DNA of 64,000 nt from the NCBI GenBank assembly GCA_013397845.1, contig VZTG01005436.1, forward strand, positions 2,599,638 to 2,663,637, read 5' to 3'. The translations under genes were made by a program, and so were the position numbers. Positions 24,339 to 37,900 of the stretch are shown here, piece by piece (the first letter of the stretch is position 1; the number at the start of each line of letters is the position of its first letter). This DNA is from Melanocharis versteri. Its lineage: Eukaryota > Chordata > Aves > Passeriformes > Melanocharitidae. Below the pieces are notes generated by a model that did not search any database, was not told where the DNA came from, and saw only the letters and a list, made by a program, of their open reading frames with translations.

Positions 24339-24734
24339 TGGTTCTGGCCAGGACAGGGTTAATTTTTGCAGTAGCCAGGAGGGGCCACGACTGGGAGCTG
24401 GGGTTATTCCACACCACCTCATTTTCTGGGGTCAGGAGATCCTTCTGGGTCACTTAGCATGCCAGGCTCCACGTAGTGAGCAACCACGTGTGAATCCGCC
24501 TCCTTTCACCCTCTGTCATTAATATTGTTGCAGTTACTGATCATTTTCTTATCTCATTGCTGTTTCCAGTAAGTTGTTCTTATCTCAATCCATGATCTTT
24601 ACCTTTTCTGCCTCCAGTTCTCCTCTCCCTCCTGTCCCAGGGGAGGGAAGGGGAGGCCAGGCGGTGGGAGAGCAGAGCATGGTTTGGAGTGTGTCAGTGG
24701 GAGCACTAAATTGGGGAATACCACTCCTAAACCA
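24339..24734 (+). mobile_element. degraded solo LTR, avian ERVL-like
   Basis: Begins TGGTTCTGGCCAGGACAGGG followed by ttaattttt and ends ...cctaaacca, so it has the TG...CA ends. It carries the familiar avian LTR elements: a ttcttatctcaatcc segment, then a purine-rich 3' part (ggggagggaaggggagg). No internal retroviral coding sequence flanks it, hence a solo LTR left by recombination. No clear target duplication is visible. Confidence 0.7.
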
Positions 24735-25684
24735 GGGCTGCGCATTCTTGGGGGATTTGTTAAACTTCTCTGAAGAAAACAGTGTAGCTATAGTAAGTAA
24801 CAGAAGCTATTTCAGCTGCCTCCTGCAGGATGAAGTTGTACAAAGTAACGCTCTGTGCCCGAGCCAGCTTTGCCAAATGAGACGGTCACCAGTACTACCA
24901 GCATGGAATGGCTGCAAAGAGCAGCTGTCAGCAGCCTGGTGTTTCTGTCCCCAGCTCCAGCTGCGCCAGCAAGGTGCTCTCTGATGTCACAGGGCAGAGG
25001 AGGTTTATACAAACCAGGTAAGACTGGGAGGGCAGAAAAAGGTAATAATACCAGGAGGAAGAATGATGGTCAGCACCTGGTCTGTGGGCTGCCTTTCCCA
25101 GTCGGTATCAGGCTTTTTGTGTGAAAGCTTATTTCCTGTCCCTTAAGCACCTCCTCTGAAACAAGGATTACTGGTTTATCGTCCTTTTTAACATTTTTGC
25201 TTTTTAAAAGTATCATCACCCTCAGAGCCTTTAAGTGGTGCAGTTGAAGGGGAAATCCTGAAGGCTCTGTGGAGGTGTGGCAGGCACTGCACGATCAGCC
25301 TGTCTCTGGCCTGTTGCTGCTTCCCACAGGTGGGAAGATAGCTGGGAATCCTCCAGCCCAGGGAATCCCCTCCATTCAGACTCTGCAGGAGGTCACTGCT
25401 CCGCAGCTGCTGGGGTTTAGGCCAGTGCCTCCCCTCCCCAGCATCGTCAGATGTTGTTTTGTACCTTCCTGTTCCTGTTCTTCCCAATTTCAGTGTGATG
25501 GAAATGTGCTGTGCTGACCTGCAGGGCTCTGTCCTGGAGCCTTGCAGGGCTGGAACTGCAGCACTATTTCTCACCTGATGCTATTCTGTGTCTTACACTC
25601 CATTCCTCGCATGACCTTGCATTGTTACCAGCTTTCTTGTATTTGTGTTTGCTTTCTTGTAACCATTTTAAAGTACACAATCAA

Positions 25685-28600
25685 ACTAACCTCCAAATGC
25701 TTTTATTCTAGATAAACCCATACAAACACCAACATGTATTTGTCATTTGCACTTTTTTTAACCATTCATTTTAAACAACAGATTAACTTCTGTACAACAG
25801 GAATTACTTTACACATTAGTAAGATTTGACTTCAAACTAGATGACTGCAAAATAATGCTCTGTAAGCTAGTGTTAGAAACACGCTGTTTGCCATAGCACT
25901 TTGCCTGTAAACATGGGAAAGTAAGTTGAAGAGAAGTTTGCTTTTAATTTCTGAGGATGTGATTAAAACTGTTGTGTTGCTGTAATACCCACAATAGTCA
26001 GAGGTGGTTCATCTTCTCTGTGTAACAGTAATGGCAAATTGCAGATAACAGAAGGTGTGCCAATGTTTTGTGTGCTGACCCAAACCTACCAAAAGAGCCA
26101 CAATCACTTAATTATACTTCACATCACTTCGTGAGATCCACTTGATGGGTTACAAAGTCCCAGCACGACTTAAAAATGGTTTACTAACAGAGTGACGCTG
26201 TTTAGGAGGCTTGAATAAAAGGCAATAATCCTATTCCAGGCTGTAGATAAAGCTACAAGGCCTGCTTCAACACATACTTAATCTCTAGAAATCATTAAAG
26301 CTATTGTAGCAAACAAGCAGTAGTACAAATACAGAATAGGACTGATTTTCATTTCCTCATCAATATAAACACATATAGTGAAGTTCACAGGATCAGACCC
26401 ACGCAAACAGATTATATTTTACAGCTTTTCAAGCAGAAATGTTGGAGTTGTTTTTTCTGCCTGTACAGAAGGTTACTGTTGAACAAAACTATCACAGTTC
26501 ATTTGAATGCACTGCCAGCAAACACCTGAAGTGGAAGAGAACTGGAAAGTGTAATCTGCTCATGCCTCTCCTTCAATATCAATTACTGTGCTTTTTCTAT
26601 TTATTTGATGCTGCTTTAAAATGTTAGATTAAGAACGATAAAAATCAAGCCCTTACGTGCAGGTATTCCAAGCTTAAGTGCTAGTCAAGCCACGGTCCAC
26701 TCCTTTAGGACAGAGGGCAAGATAGGTTAGAGGTGGGTGCGTTTTTTCCAATTAAAATTGAACTTATCAAAATACATTGTGCCAGGCAGAGAACTGCTGA
26801 AAGTACTGCAACACTGTAGTGCAGTTTCCTGAACAAAGCCATACATTCCATCAAGTATAAAGTGTAAACGTAATAGCAAGTGTAAGACTTGAATTTAAAA
26901 AAAACCAACGAAGCCATCACAGTATGGGTTGGTTGGTGGCTGCCCTCCCTGGTATGCCAGAGGAACAACTTGTGCAATCACATGGTAGGGAGGGGGCAGA
27001 CCAGCAGGACCGCGTTTTTGTGTTTGCTTTTCTCCACATTAACAGCCCACCTTGCTTCTGCCACAGGTGGGTGGAGTGTGCTGGCATTGGCCGGCCATGG
27101 GACTGTGCCTGGTGCCAGCTGCCTTTGTGCCCAGAGCAGGCAGTGTTAGCACGGATGCCCGAGCTGTGGGGCTCCTGCTGCGCAGCACTGTGTGACCCTC
27201 CGCTGCCTGCGAGCCCCGCGCAGCCGGCTCTGGCTGCTCATAGCCCCAGCGCTGGCCTTCTGTACCAAACACGGGCCATCCGTGCCATTCACAGCCCGTG
27301 GCACCTTCCCCACTGCCAAGGCAGGTGACAGCTCTTCACTCTCCTGTGGGCCACTGTGCTACACCACTCACCTCCAATGGTGGATCCTTCCAGAAATGTA
27401 TGGAAATGTACCTCCGTGTCATTCAATGCCTTACCTCAAACGTAAGGGCACGTGACAGCCTCAGAACGTGCCTCCTGTGACTGAAGCAGAGTCCATGGAG
27501 ACAAAGCATTTCAGCTCTGTAGCAGAGGGTAGGACCGTGCTGGTGCCGTAGCAGAGCCGGAGCCACGGCTGTCCTCTGTGGCTTTGCCCAGTAGCTGCTG
27601 CACCAGCCTCATCCCAGCAGCACAGCCATGCTCTTGCTTTCCAGCTGGGCCAACTTTAGCCACCAATGCAAATGTAATGGACACCTTCTTTCCAAAATGG
27701 CCAAGCCTCAAAAAACCCCAGCTGGACTAAGGCAGACAGTTACCCCTCCCCACCCCAACCCCAGCATTTTCGTATCAGTGTCTCAAACACAGTCAGAGAT
27801 TACACCAGTCCTCCTGTTCTCACATATTATTAAACCAACCTTTGACCTGACCCCCCTGCCACACGCTGGCTTTAGGTCCGTGAGGCCCTTGTACACAGAT
27901 GGCAAGGCTGGCCAGGACTGTCAGCACTGATGCACGGACCGGTCATGCACCTGAGTACAGGTTTGTGCACCAAAGTGCAGCCATCGTCAGCTGCTTCATC
28001 AAATCACAACAGTGTCCTGATGCAGTGCAGTTTCAGCTGTGAAGCCGCTCACAAGTGTTTCACAGCTTATTTAAGGATGGAAAGGTAAAAAATGTAAACA
28101 CAGACTGATGGTGGCTGAATGCCCTTCTCCAAAAGCCTCCCCTCATTTCCTCCTCTCAGTGGCTGGCTTCACTTTGGACATGGAATTTCTAACCTATCAA
28201 AGGTAAGTCCTGCCATGTGGCATTTGGCCTTCAAACCTCAGACCCACTTTTTCTGCTCAACACACTTATCCTAAGTGCCACTTTGGTGCCAGGTTGTTGT
28301 TGGGTTCTTTGATGTGTTTGGTTTTGTTTGTTTTTTTTTTTTTTTCTGAACAGGAACTAGCGAACATTTGACTGGAAGGAAGGAAACTGCAGCTGACCCG
28401 TATTCTGAAGCCGGAGCTCACCCTCACAGTTTGCCAAGCTGCTGAAAGGATGTGGCGAAATATCAGCTTTTTCTCTTCAAAAAAAGAGCTAAGCAACTTG
28501 CAGGTTCACGTGGGCAACTCTGAACTTACAGTGTATTTTGCACATCTCCTATGTCCTTGTTTTTAAGTAAGCAAAAAGCTTACTAGATGGTATTTTTGAA

Positions 28601-28851
28601 CCAAAGGGTTATGCGTGATCAAGCACCTAAAAATGCTGACCCTGCCAACATTAGGTTCACTTTCACATGCCCCTGTGTGAATATGTAACCCTGCCCATAT
28701 TTCATTCCCAACTGTAGATTGCTTGGAATGGTCAGAGTGGAGAAATGTCCAAACGTTTCAAACCCTGTACATACAGTCAGTCAAAACAGCTTTGGGAGCA
28801 GTAGCGCTAATTTAAAATCCCCCACAGTGATGCTGTGAGTCAGTGCTCTGC
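25685..28851 (-). other. PLXNC1: PLXNC1 3'UTR (about 3.1 kb)
   Basis: Runs from the stop codon (28852-28854) to the AATAAA on the - strand at 25702. It is uninterrupted by any recognised repeat and has a moderately GC-rich middle (about 27040-27330). Another AATAAA at 26600-26605 could give a shorter form. Extent inferred from signals, not transcripts. Confidence 0.6.
25702..25707 (-). terminator. PLXNC1: AATAAA polyadenylation signal of PLXNC1
   Basis: On the - strand, AATAAA is followed about 20-40 bases downstream by GT-rich sequence (gttagtttgattgtgtac), the usual layout of a cleavage site. Confidence 0.65.
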
Positions 28852-28956
28852 TCAAAGCCATTTGCATTTTTTCTTTTCATCAAATAAGGCTTTTACTTGC
28901 TGGAGCTGTTTCTGGACTTCTTCAAACCCCCGTTCTCGCTCGAGTTTGCTGACAAT
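28852..28956 (-). CDS. PLXNC1: PLXNC1 terminal coding exon with stop
   Basis: Acceptor attgttaacag, stop TGA at 28854-28852. Encodes 34 residues, 'SKLERERGFEEVQKQLQQVK' to '...CKWL'; helical C-terminus of the GAP domain. Confidence 0.97.
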   Translation of the reverse strand: MVSKLERERGFEEVQKQLQQVKALFDEKKKCKWL

Positions 28957-31900
28957 CTGTTAACAATTAGCAAAAGAGAGAATAATTTTTTTAATGCTTA
29001 TTTTACTTGCTATTTTTTAAAGCCTGCTTTTCTGTACTCTAACCACTACTGACATAAAAATCCATCTGAATGCCTGCCTATCTGTAAACATTCTTTCCTG
29101 ACTTCAACACTTTATTTTGGTAGTTTTCCTTCCAACTCATTCTGATCACAGGATTTGCAACACTACCACAAAAGAATGACTGAGCCAAGCAAAAAAACAG
29201 AAAACAAATCCAACACATGCTCATCTCTCAGAGTGTGGGGCAAGGCCAGTGCTCCAGCTTTTACCCTAGAGAAGATTTGCAAGTGATATTTTATTTCTCT
29301 TACTCTGGTATATAAGCTGAGGACAATAAACTGCCTCTCTTCCTCTAACTCACCCACTTGGCTCCAGCCCAGGTGATAGAACGGAGCACTACTGCTGTCT
29401 GAAATCTCCGCTGGCAATGCTACACAGGGACAAGTCTCAGTAAACAGTGAAAGAGGTTTAGCTGCTCCCAGTCAAAAGCCAGAGGGGGAAGAGCAGAGGG
29501 AAGATTTCCTTTTAAGGATGGGCTAAGTTTAGCAAGTACTAGCTTCAAAAAAGCAAAAACGGGCACTAAGACTAGAAAGTACGCTGAATTCTCCTGTATC
29601 AGTCATTTTAATGAGCCTGATAAAGGGTTCAGCCATTTTGAATATCATCCCAAGCTTGTTTCAAAAGGCAAAGACTTGATGCTGAATCCAGATAATTTGA
29701 GATGTTAGAGATCAGAAGTGGTAAGCCAGCTAACAGGTGACTGAGGGCTGGATGACTACAGCAAGTGCTGGTGCTGTGCTGCTGAAGATGAAAGAGAGAA
29801 AGGCCTGGTTGCTGGGAAACCCAGACAACCTGCTGGAAGCATAAGGAGGCCTTCAGGCAACACACCCCAGCTGGCTCTTATCTGAGTCCCTGCACAGGCA
29901 CACAGTCTCTGCTAAGGATGCTGAGCAAAATGGAGTGGAGAATCCTATCATGCAAAGTGGAGGACAGGGATTTTCTTAGAAAGCAGCTTAGAGGTAGCCT
30001 ATGACTAAGTACTTTCAGCTGAGAAAAGATTTCTTTTGTTAGTAATAGCAGGGACTGGAAGCTATAGCTGCTTCTGTTTAAGAGAAAGACGATTAGAGCA
30101 GAGCATTAAGAGACTATGATGGGAAAGGAGCAGACACCTCTTGCTGTAAGGCTGTGTGCTCCACTGAGGTGTTTGCACTGACTGTTAAATTGAGGACCCT
30201 GGTGCTACAGTCTAATCTGATTTCTGAACCTCCAGGGAAATGGAGCATGTGCACAGGAGTTGTGACAGGCATTTGCAGAGACTGCAAACACAGTAAAACA
30301 AGAAGCCTAGACTATATAGGAACTTCCTCAGAACCGTAGGGAGAATTTTACTGCTACTGTCTCTGTTGAACACAGCAGGGACAGTAAAGAGGCACTGACA
30401 AACCTTTGGCCTGTGCCCCCTCGGAGAGGTGGGGGCTGCAGCCGCCCCGGGGGTTGCGCTGCTCCGGCCCCTCACAGCTCAGCAGAAGGAGCAGCCTCGG
30501 CTGCATTAAGAAGGGGCTGCCTCTGGAGTGGCACCCACCACGTCACACAGCAGCCCAGCCCTTGGTTACTGTGGCAAGCCCCACAATAAGGATTAAGCAG
30601 AAATTGCAGATGTGCTTACCTCATCATAGTATTTCACTACGTATTTGTAGATTTCAAACAAGGCCACTTTCTCATTAAATTCATTTTCATGTTTCTAAAA
30701 CAGAAAACAGTTCTGGTCAGATACTTCTCCTTTTAAAAAAAGAACTTAACATGAAAGCAAGTGAAGCTGCTGCTTCTCAACCATACCTTAGATTCCTGAG
30801 CTAAAAATTCTTCAACCTCTGCAGTGGTCAATGGAGGCAGATCCCTGATGGCTTTGTAGTACGCTTTCACCTCCTTCTTGTACAGTGGAATGTCCTTCGC
30901 ATAGAGAAGTTTATTTGTTGGTGCTTCCTTAAAAGAAAAAAATTGAAGCCTTGTAACTTTTCACAGCACAGATTTCCTAAGGTTCCACCTCCACGCAATT
31001 AATTGCATCTAATTGTGTCTGTGTGACTCATTTTTCTTTACGCTGTGGTTTTATGCAAGGAACCAAGGTTACGAAACTAAGATGCAAACCAGAGGCAGGA
31101 CCTCACTAATAGTATATTGTGTTTCATGACAGTTGCCATGTAATTATTTCTATTGACATCAGGATTGATGATCTTTTGTCCCTCAGACACATTTTTCTTT
31201 CTCACTTCCTCCTTATAGGTCCCTAGACCTGAAAGATTGTGAAAGCTGAACCAAAGGGCCTGAGGCCAATATCCTATTTACATACAGGATTCAGCAGTAC
31301 TGCTGAAAGGAAAGTGCCCTGGCAGTGACACACCAGAGCATCTTGTGAGATGCTGTCCTGGCAGAGGTTCCCCTTTGGTCCCTACTACTCCTTTCCCTCA
31401 GGGGTTGGAGAGCATGGAGAGCTGACTGCCAGACATGCACAGCCAAAGGGGTTTTTTTTTGACCCCAGGACTTCAACAATCCAGGTCAGCACTGACCTAC
31501 CTGGGAACTTTAGGCTCATTAGAGGAAATAAGTGCTGATGCTTGTGATAGGAGCGAAAGCCCCACCTGGAAAACTTATTTTCAGCATGTAGAAGTGGGAG
31601 CTGGTAGTTCCCTTTTAAGTTCTGAGCAATAAATGACACAACCATGTGATATCTTGTCACCACTGCTTCCAATGTGTGATGAACTTATTTAAATGTTTGT
31701 TTTCTAAATGGCTAAAAGATGTTTCAAGATAAAAGCCTAAAAATCGTGAAAGTAAATACGTTTTACTACTAAAAGGTCACAAGATGTTTACCACATTGCA
31801 AACCTTTATCAGCTTTCAGCACCCCTTTTCAAATAGCTAACAGGAGCTGTTGTTTCAACAATACTTCACAGTGGATGTTAAGCACAGAAACTTAACAGCC

Positions 31901-34900
31901 ATGCTCATTTGCAGTTTTTCCATCAAGGAAGTGATGTGATTAGCTTTAATTTATGATACTTCACTCCTGAAGTAAGATAAATAAGCACATTGTTTGCTAT
32001 TTACCTTTAACAGACGAATAGTTGGATCAGATCTCATAGGAAATTAGTCCATTTTTATACAAATTCTTTTAGGCTAAAAAGTCTCTAGCCTGTTTTTCTT
32101 GGTAGTATGAACCTGAACAAAAGCCTCCTGCTTTGGTCCATAGAAAATGAAAATACCCTGGGGAAAATGAAGTATTTCTGATCCCCAGAGCTCTGGACAC
32201 TATACTAAAGAGTTTTTGAATGTAAGATTCCTGAACTTGTTGCTCCAGCAAATAGTTTTGCATATAAAAAGGGAACAGCTAATATCTGTGAAAGGAACTG
32301 TTTCAAACTTCAGGGGTCTTTCAGTATTCTTACAGCTTCCACTTGCTTATCGTGTGAGTTTTCTGCACGCTGGTGTGTGGCAGACAAAATTTGGACTACT
32401 TATAAAATAATGTTAATACTCTTAAGACCTTTGTTTAAAACTACATTAAAACTTCATTAAAACCTTACAATTTCCACCTTCTGCCACCTATTGTGTAAAC
32501 TCACTGTGCAGAACTGAACTGCAGAAAAAACAAGCAGCAGTTAACTATAAATAAGGCATTCTCATAGCTGTATCTGTCTACTGGTGAATTCTTTGAAGTC
32601 ACAGGAGACAGAGCAATGAGGAATGGAAACCCAGCTTCATTAGGTCCCTGACAATTCTGCCCCCAGTATCAGCAGATCCAGGATTTCATCATCTTAATCA
32701 TGATACAGTTGAAAAAGACATCGGCTGAGAAATTAGTAGAAGACTGGAGGGGCAGCATTACCTTCCCCAGTGTCTGTTCTGCGAGAGAAAAGGCATCCAT
32801 GAAAGCTTGCGCGATTACAGACAAGCAGCCATCTATGTGTGAAGTCTTCTTAATATCAAAGACAAACTGAGGATTCTTCAGTATGTTCACCCAAAAGCGA
32901 AGAGGAAGACTAGACAGGAGAAAGAATAAATGTTTAGAACCAACCACTCAAGTAGCACAACTGCTTTAAAATGGTCCTTGATTGCAACTGCACTCACGTA
33001 ATGAAGCCCATTCCTGGGCTGCTTCTTCATGTTAAAAAAGGGGGCAGGGAACAAAGGCTACGGAGCAAACACATCTGTCAGGCACCCAGCTTCAAATAAT
33101 GCTCTCCATCTGCAGCTACTTCTTTCAGAGTGTGAAGTCGGTGTGCAGACTGCGCAGACCTGGAAGCTCTGGTAGTTTGTGTTGTATTGAATCAATGCAC
33201 TAAAGTTACTGTTATCCACAAAGCCAAAGCACATCTTATTCCCAGGCATGCCAAAATCCTATTCTTCTGATCACACGTGACACATTCCATCTTTACAACT
33301 GCATTTTCAGAAAGCACACGCACCCCTGTGCATATATCAAGGGCATACCTGTTGGTTTTCCATATGTGGACCACATCAGGATCAGTAATTTTTTTGCTCT
33401 CAGCCTGGGCATCCAAAAAGTCAAAAAAGTACTTGATGGCAACAGGTGCTTTATTGTTGGGTAAACTCCAAATGCTCCTGAAGAGCTTTTCAACAACTGA
33501 ATGAATTGCAACCTGAAGAGTAACAAAGTCAATATTTTGTTATTATCACACAAATAAAGAATAGGATATTTTACCTCAGAGAGCTGAGTGTGCCCCAAGA
33601 CAACCACACACAGAAATTACAATACGCTTGTGGTAAACATCAAGGCCATAGGTTATTGGCAAACAAGACAGTAACAAAAATGAAACTACAATACACCACA
33701 ACAAGCTCCTTCCACATGTCACATGTCCTGTTGCTCTGCTGACAGGAGAATCACGGTGAACTCTGTGATAAATCACAGGTGGGAAGAACCCTTGGGCTAA
33801 TAAAGACAACATCAACTCTTGGGATACTGTTGCCGCTGTTGCTAAAGGCATTTGGAATTTGTGACTGGAAGTAAGAGGGAGGTGAGAAAAAGCAGTTTAG
33901 CCAGTTTCCCAGGCCACTGGTCTTCAAGGTGCCATCTGTGACACGTGCTCAACACATGTGCTCATCAACACTTCACAGCCAAGTGGCTCTGGCACTTGAT
34001 CTAATTCTAGGATAACAACTTTGGGTGCTATAAGATACTAATATTAGAGAGAAGAACTGAAAACTGGGTATTTTTGATACAAAAGTGAAGATATTTGGCT
34101 CACTAAAGGAAGGGTTTGGTTGCTGCTGGACTCACTGCCATAATCACAGAGTATTCACGAGTAGAAGCAAACAAAGCAAAACGCTGTTTTGTGCTTTTTT
34201 CTTCACATCTGCTCTGGAGCTCAGTTCAGCCCAATCTTCTCTTAACAAGAAGGATTTAAAACATATCCCAGGGCCCTGATGAATACTGGCCAGTTCATTT
34301 CATGTGGTAAACTCTGCAATTGCATCTGTGTGTGTATGGGAGAGAGGGGAGCAGAGAGAGAGAGATGGTGGGATGCAATTTCCTTTAGTGCATGGCCTAT
34401 CATGAGAGGCATTTCACAGCGAAGGGTATCACAGCTCTGTTGTTCAGGGCAGTGTCCTACTTTGGAGAAGGAGATGATTAATTTAAAGCCCTTTAAAAGG
34501 ACTGCTTCTAAAGAGCCTGATCTTTTCTTCTGTACCTCTGCCTTCCACCATAAGACATTACTGGTTTACTCCAGCATTTCCTGAGGGCTCATGTTAGTTT
34601 TCCCAGGTAATGAGAAATGACCGGTCTTCACTCTCACTTTGGGGACTGTCCCAAATTACTTCAGATGCTATCAACAACCTAATTAAATAATGATTGATAG
34701 ATTTTTAAATGCAAGAAGGCTATAATCATCATCCCTTCAGGCCTCTTGCACAGCTCTCAGTGTTGTGCACCCATTAATATTTTATGCAATGTGCTGCTGC
34801 AAAGAGTTTTCTCACCATTTTGAGTAAGTCAGAAACAAGATGACGTTACTGGAGGGAGTGAGCAGGACTTATTCCTACAGAATGCACATTGGATAAATTA

Positions 34901-37900
34901 GATAGTTGTATTATAAATCCTAAGGACCTTGCTTTTAAAATTAATCTAGTTATTTTGAATGCTTAATCTGAAACCCTAACAGATTATTTTATTCTGTGGG
35001 TAGTATTTTGTGAAACTCAGGCTTCAGAAGTTGTCTCTAAGCTGGGCAAACTCAGAGCAGAGTGAGGAGATTGTTGATTGAAACCTGCCATTCCAGAGGG
35101 GTTCATTCTCACTCTATGGAGCTCTGTGGTAAAACTCACTTTCCACAAGCTAAACAACAACCTTTTTTTTTCTTTAACCTGAGAAAAAGGTTGTGCTTAC
35201 TGAGGAGATACTATGTGTAATAGACAATTTTAGAACTCTAGCATTAGAAAACCTGAAACGTGTCTGTCTTTGCAAATGGTCATACTCCACAGCACAGTAA
35301 TTTTTATATGCTACCTTTTCATTTAACATTTGATTTACACACAGGAAGTCCGCACAATTTCTGGTTTGTGTTTCTGTTATGCCAAACTAGCCAAGCCAAC
35401 ATCAGCCCTCCCCCAAAACAAAGCTTTTACAGTTTACCTTGGTTGACAGAAGTTTTGTGAGATACATTTCTTTCACTTTGAATTTTTGCTTTCCTTTGTG
35501 ACCTGTTCCCTTTACATCTTTGCTTGCTTCTGAGTCTGGTAAAATCTGTCATGAAGAGATTAGAGAGATTACACAGATCCAAATACAGCTCAGTATTAAG
35601 TCTACCACTTAGCAATGTAACGATTCAACTCACCAAATGACAGTGTTCATCTGAGTAGTCCACATCTAAACAACAAAAGCAGAGAGCAAATAGTCATTAA
35701 TGAAATGCACAGCTACGAGCTTGTGAGCTCGGCTGGGCTCTGGGCTGTGCAGCAGGGTGCATCCAGATGCCAAGCAAGCAGAGTCAGTGTCATCCTTTCC
35801 TGCCTGCAGCGTGGGAGAAGCCTCTGAGGAATGCACAAGCCCTGGGCACCTCCCCAGTGCCAACTTGTAGCTTGGACCACTAAGCTACGGCATCCTATCT
35901 GCTGCTGGGGTAAGCTGGCAGCAATCACAGCTCCTCTGAAAGGAGGGCAAGATGAGATGATTGCAGTGCTTTAAGTCTCTAAGAATGCGGAGTGCAGGTG
36001 GGCTGAGGTCAGGCTTCAACGCAATGGCTAGGAACAGACCCATTTTTGCTGAGGGAGAGGCCACCCCAGTGAGATGCACGTCTCTCCTGACTTTGATGAC
36101 AAGGAAACACATGTTAGGAGTGTGTTTCTTCACAGGGGCCACAGAAAGTTCTCCTCTCATCCACCAGCTGGGTGGGAGCAACCTGCATCACAGGGCTAGG
36201 TGAGATGAACTGGCCCCCTGTAAGCACCCTTTATCTCCTGACATGCTGTTGAGACAGCCAAGTCAAAGCTTTCAGAAACACAGTCAAGAGAATAAGGAAA
36301 ATTACCAAACAGTGGGGTTTTTATCATTCGTGTCTCTGGACAGTGCAGCACTATGTCGGTGGTGCACAGTTCTGGGCACCAGGAGAGGCATGTTCCCTGG
36401 GATGGTTTCAACAAGTCAGTACTTCGTTTCACCTGGGCTTCCCTGTCCTGTTTTCCTGCCTATGAGCCTGTATCTCTAAGCAATCATTTGCTGAGGACTG
36501 TAAGCCCTTCTGTCCTTCTTTCCTTTGCTTCGTTTCCTCCTTTTAGGCCCACTTTGCCTGCCAGAGGCCCAGAGCCAGGGATCTTCATTTGGCTTAATTA
36601 TATCAAAGTACCAATTTCTCAGACCTCCTATGGACCAAGATACAATTTGTCACAGCTCAGTTCTCTGCATTCCCAACCATTCTGCACTGAAGTTTAAATA
36701 GGCTGTGGTCCCTTTGTTACCTGATCGGGTATTTGCCTTCTTTTTGAAGACTTTTATGGTTGCTCCATTTGAAATCTGAAAGCGAAAACAAACATATCAC
36801 ACTGAAACAAGAGTGTTTACAATTCACAAAAGCCTCAGTTTCATTTCCTCAGTCCCTCAGTGCAGGACAGCCCAGCTCACTTCGTTCTCCCCAGAGTGTG
36901 CATGGCTTTCAGCAGGCAGCCAGGGCTGAGCTTTCAGTCATGGGCAGTAGCTGCACTTTGCCAGCATTACCCAGCCAGGTGGGAAGGTACTCAACCTCTT
37001 CCAGTGCATCAGCCTTGAAGACCTTTCCCTTCCTTCGATTCTTCTAGTCCAGCCCATATGTGGGCATTTTCATTTTCATGTACTGCTCTGTGCTGTTTCT
37101 TGCACCCATCTTTCTACAGATCGCTCAGGTTAAATTCTCTGCCTGCAGTGCAATAGGATCTTATGGGAAGGTGGGGCAGGGAGGTGCACACAAAGATGAA
37201 TTCTCTTCTTGTCCTCTTTCTTTCAGCTCAGTCTGTTCTACCCATGTCCTACGGAGGGGCAATTTTGAGGGTTTAGCCTGGTGCTCCCAAGAACTATTTT
37301 CAAACTGAGCAAAATATTTATACACCATAAGATCAAGATCTGTATCTTACCATCTTGGGATTTCTAGGAAAAATCTACCTCCTCCTTCCCTGAATTTATA
37401 GTGCTGCCAGGATGTTACGCATTATCTTTAAAACAAACTGGCAAGCCATGCTTTTATTGTCAAAGAGTAACTAAAAAATGGCTCCCACTGAGAACTACAC
37501 CACTGCTCTGCTATCAAATGTTGAGTCTTGCCAAGTGCTAGTGTACTTGCCTCTATAATTACAAAAACAACCGGCCAGTTCTAGGAAGGGATCTCTGCCA
37601 AAATAATTTAAGTGTTTTTTAAACCTTGGCAGCCAGCCTGGTGTGAGAAACCAGTTTAAACATTAAGATACTCTATCAAAAGCTGCGTCTTGTGCCAAAA
37701 AAATCTGCACTTACATTTGCTCTTGGAAAGTAAATGCAATCTATTTTATAAGTACGATTTTTTGCAGAGATTCTATCTATCATACAGAATTTCAGAACTA
37801 TTTTAGATGGCACAGAACACTTGAAAACCACACTACAAATAGGAATATGCTCTAAGGCTAGCTTGTGAGGTGATACAAACACTCAGACAGTCCTCCTACT

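Larger units (their letters stand above)
21876..25680. other. intergenic space between convergent CEP83 and PLXNC1
   Basis: About 3.8 kb between the two inferred polyadenylation sites. Roughly half is transposable element: a CR1 fragment (about 22090-23456) and a solo LTR (24339-24734). A GTTT-rich run lies at about 24117-24155. No gene is evident. Confidence 0.7.

Noticed and set aside
26889..27930. Overlapping frames in the GC-richer part of the PLXNC1 3'UTR
   Set aside because: Stop-poor because of base composition; no protein similarity seen, and antisense to the UTR.
35666..36700. Cluster of overlapping open frames on both strands
   Set aside because: All are short and none matches plexin or any family I know; locally fewer stops because of higher GC.
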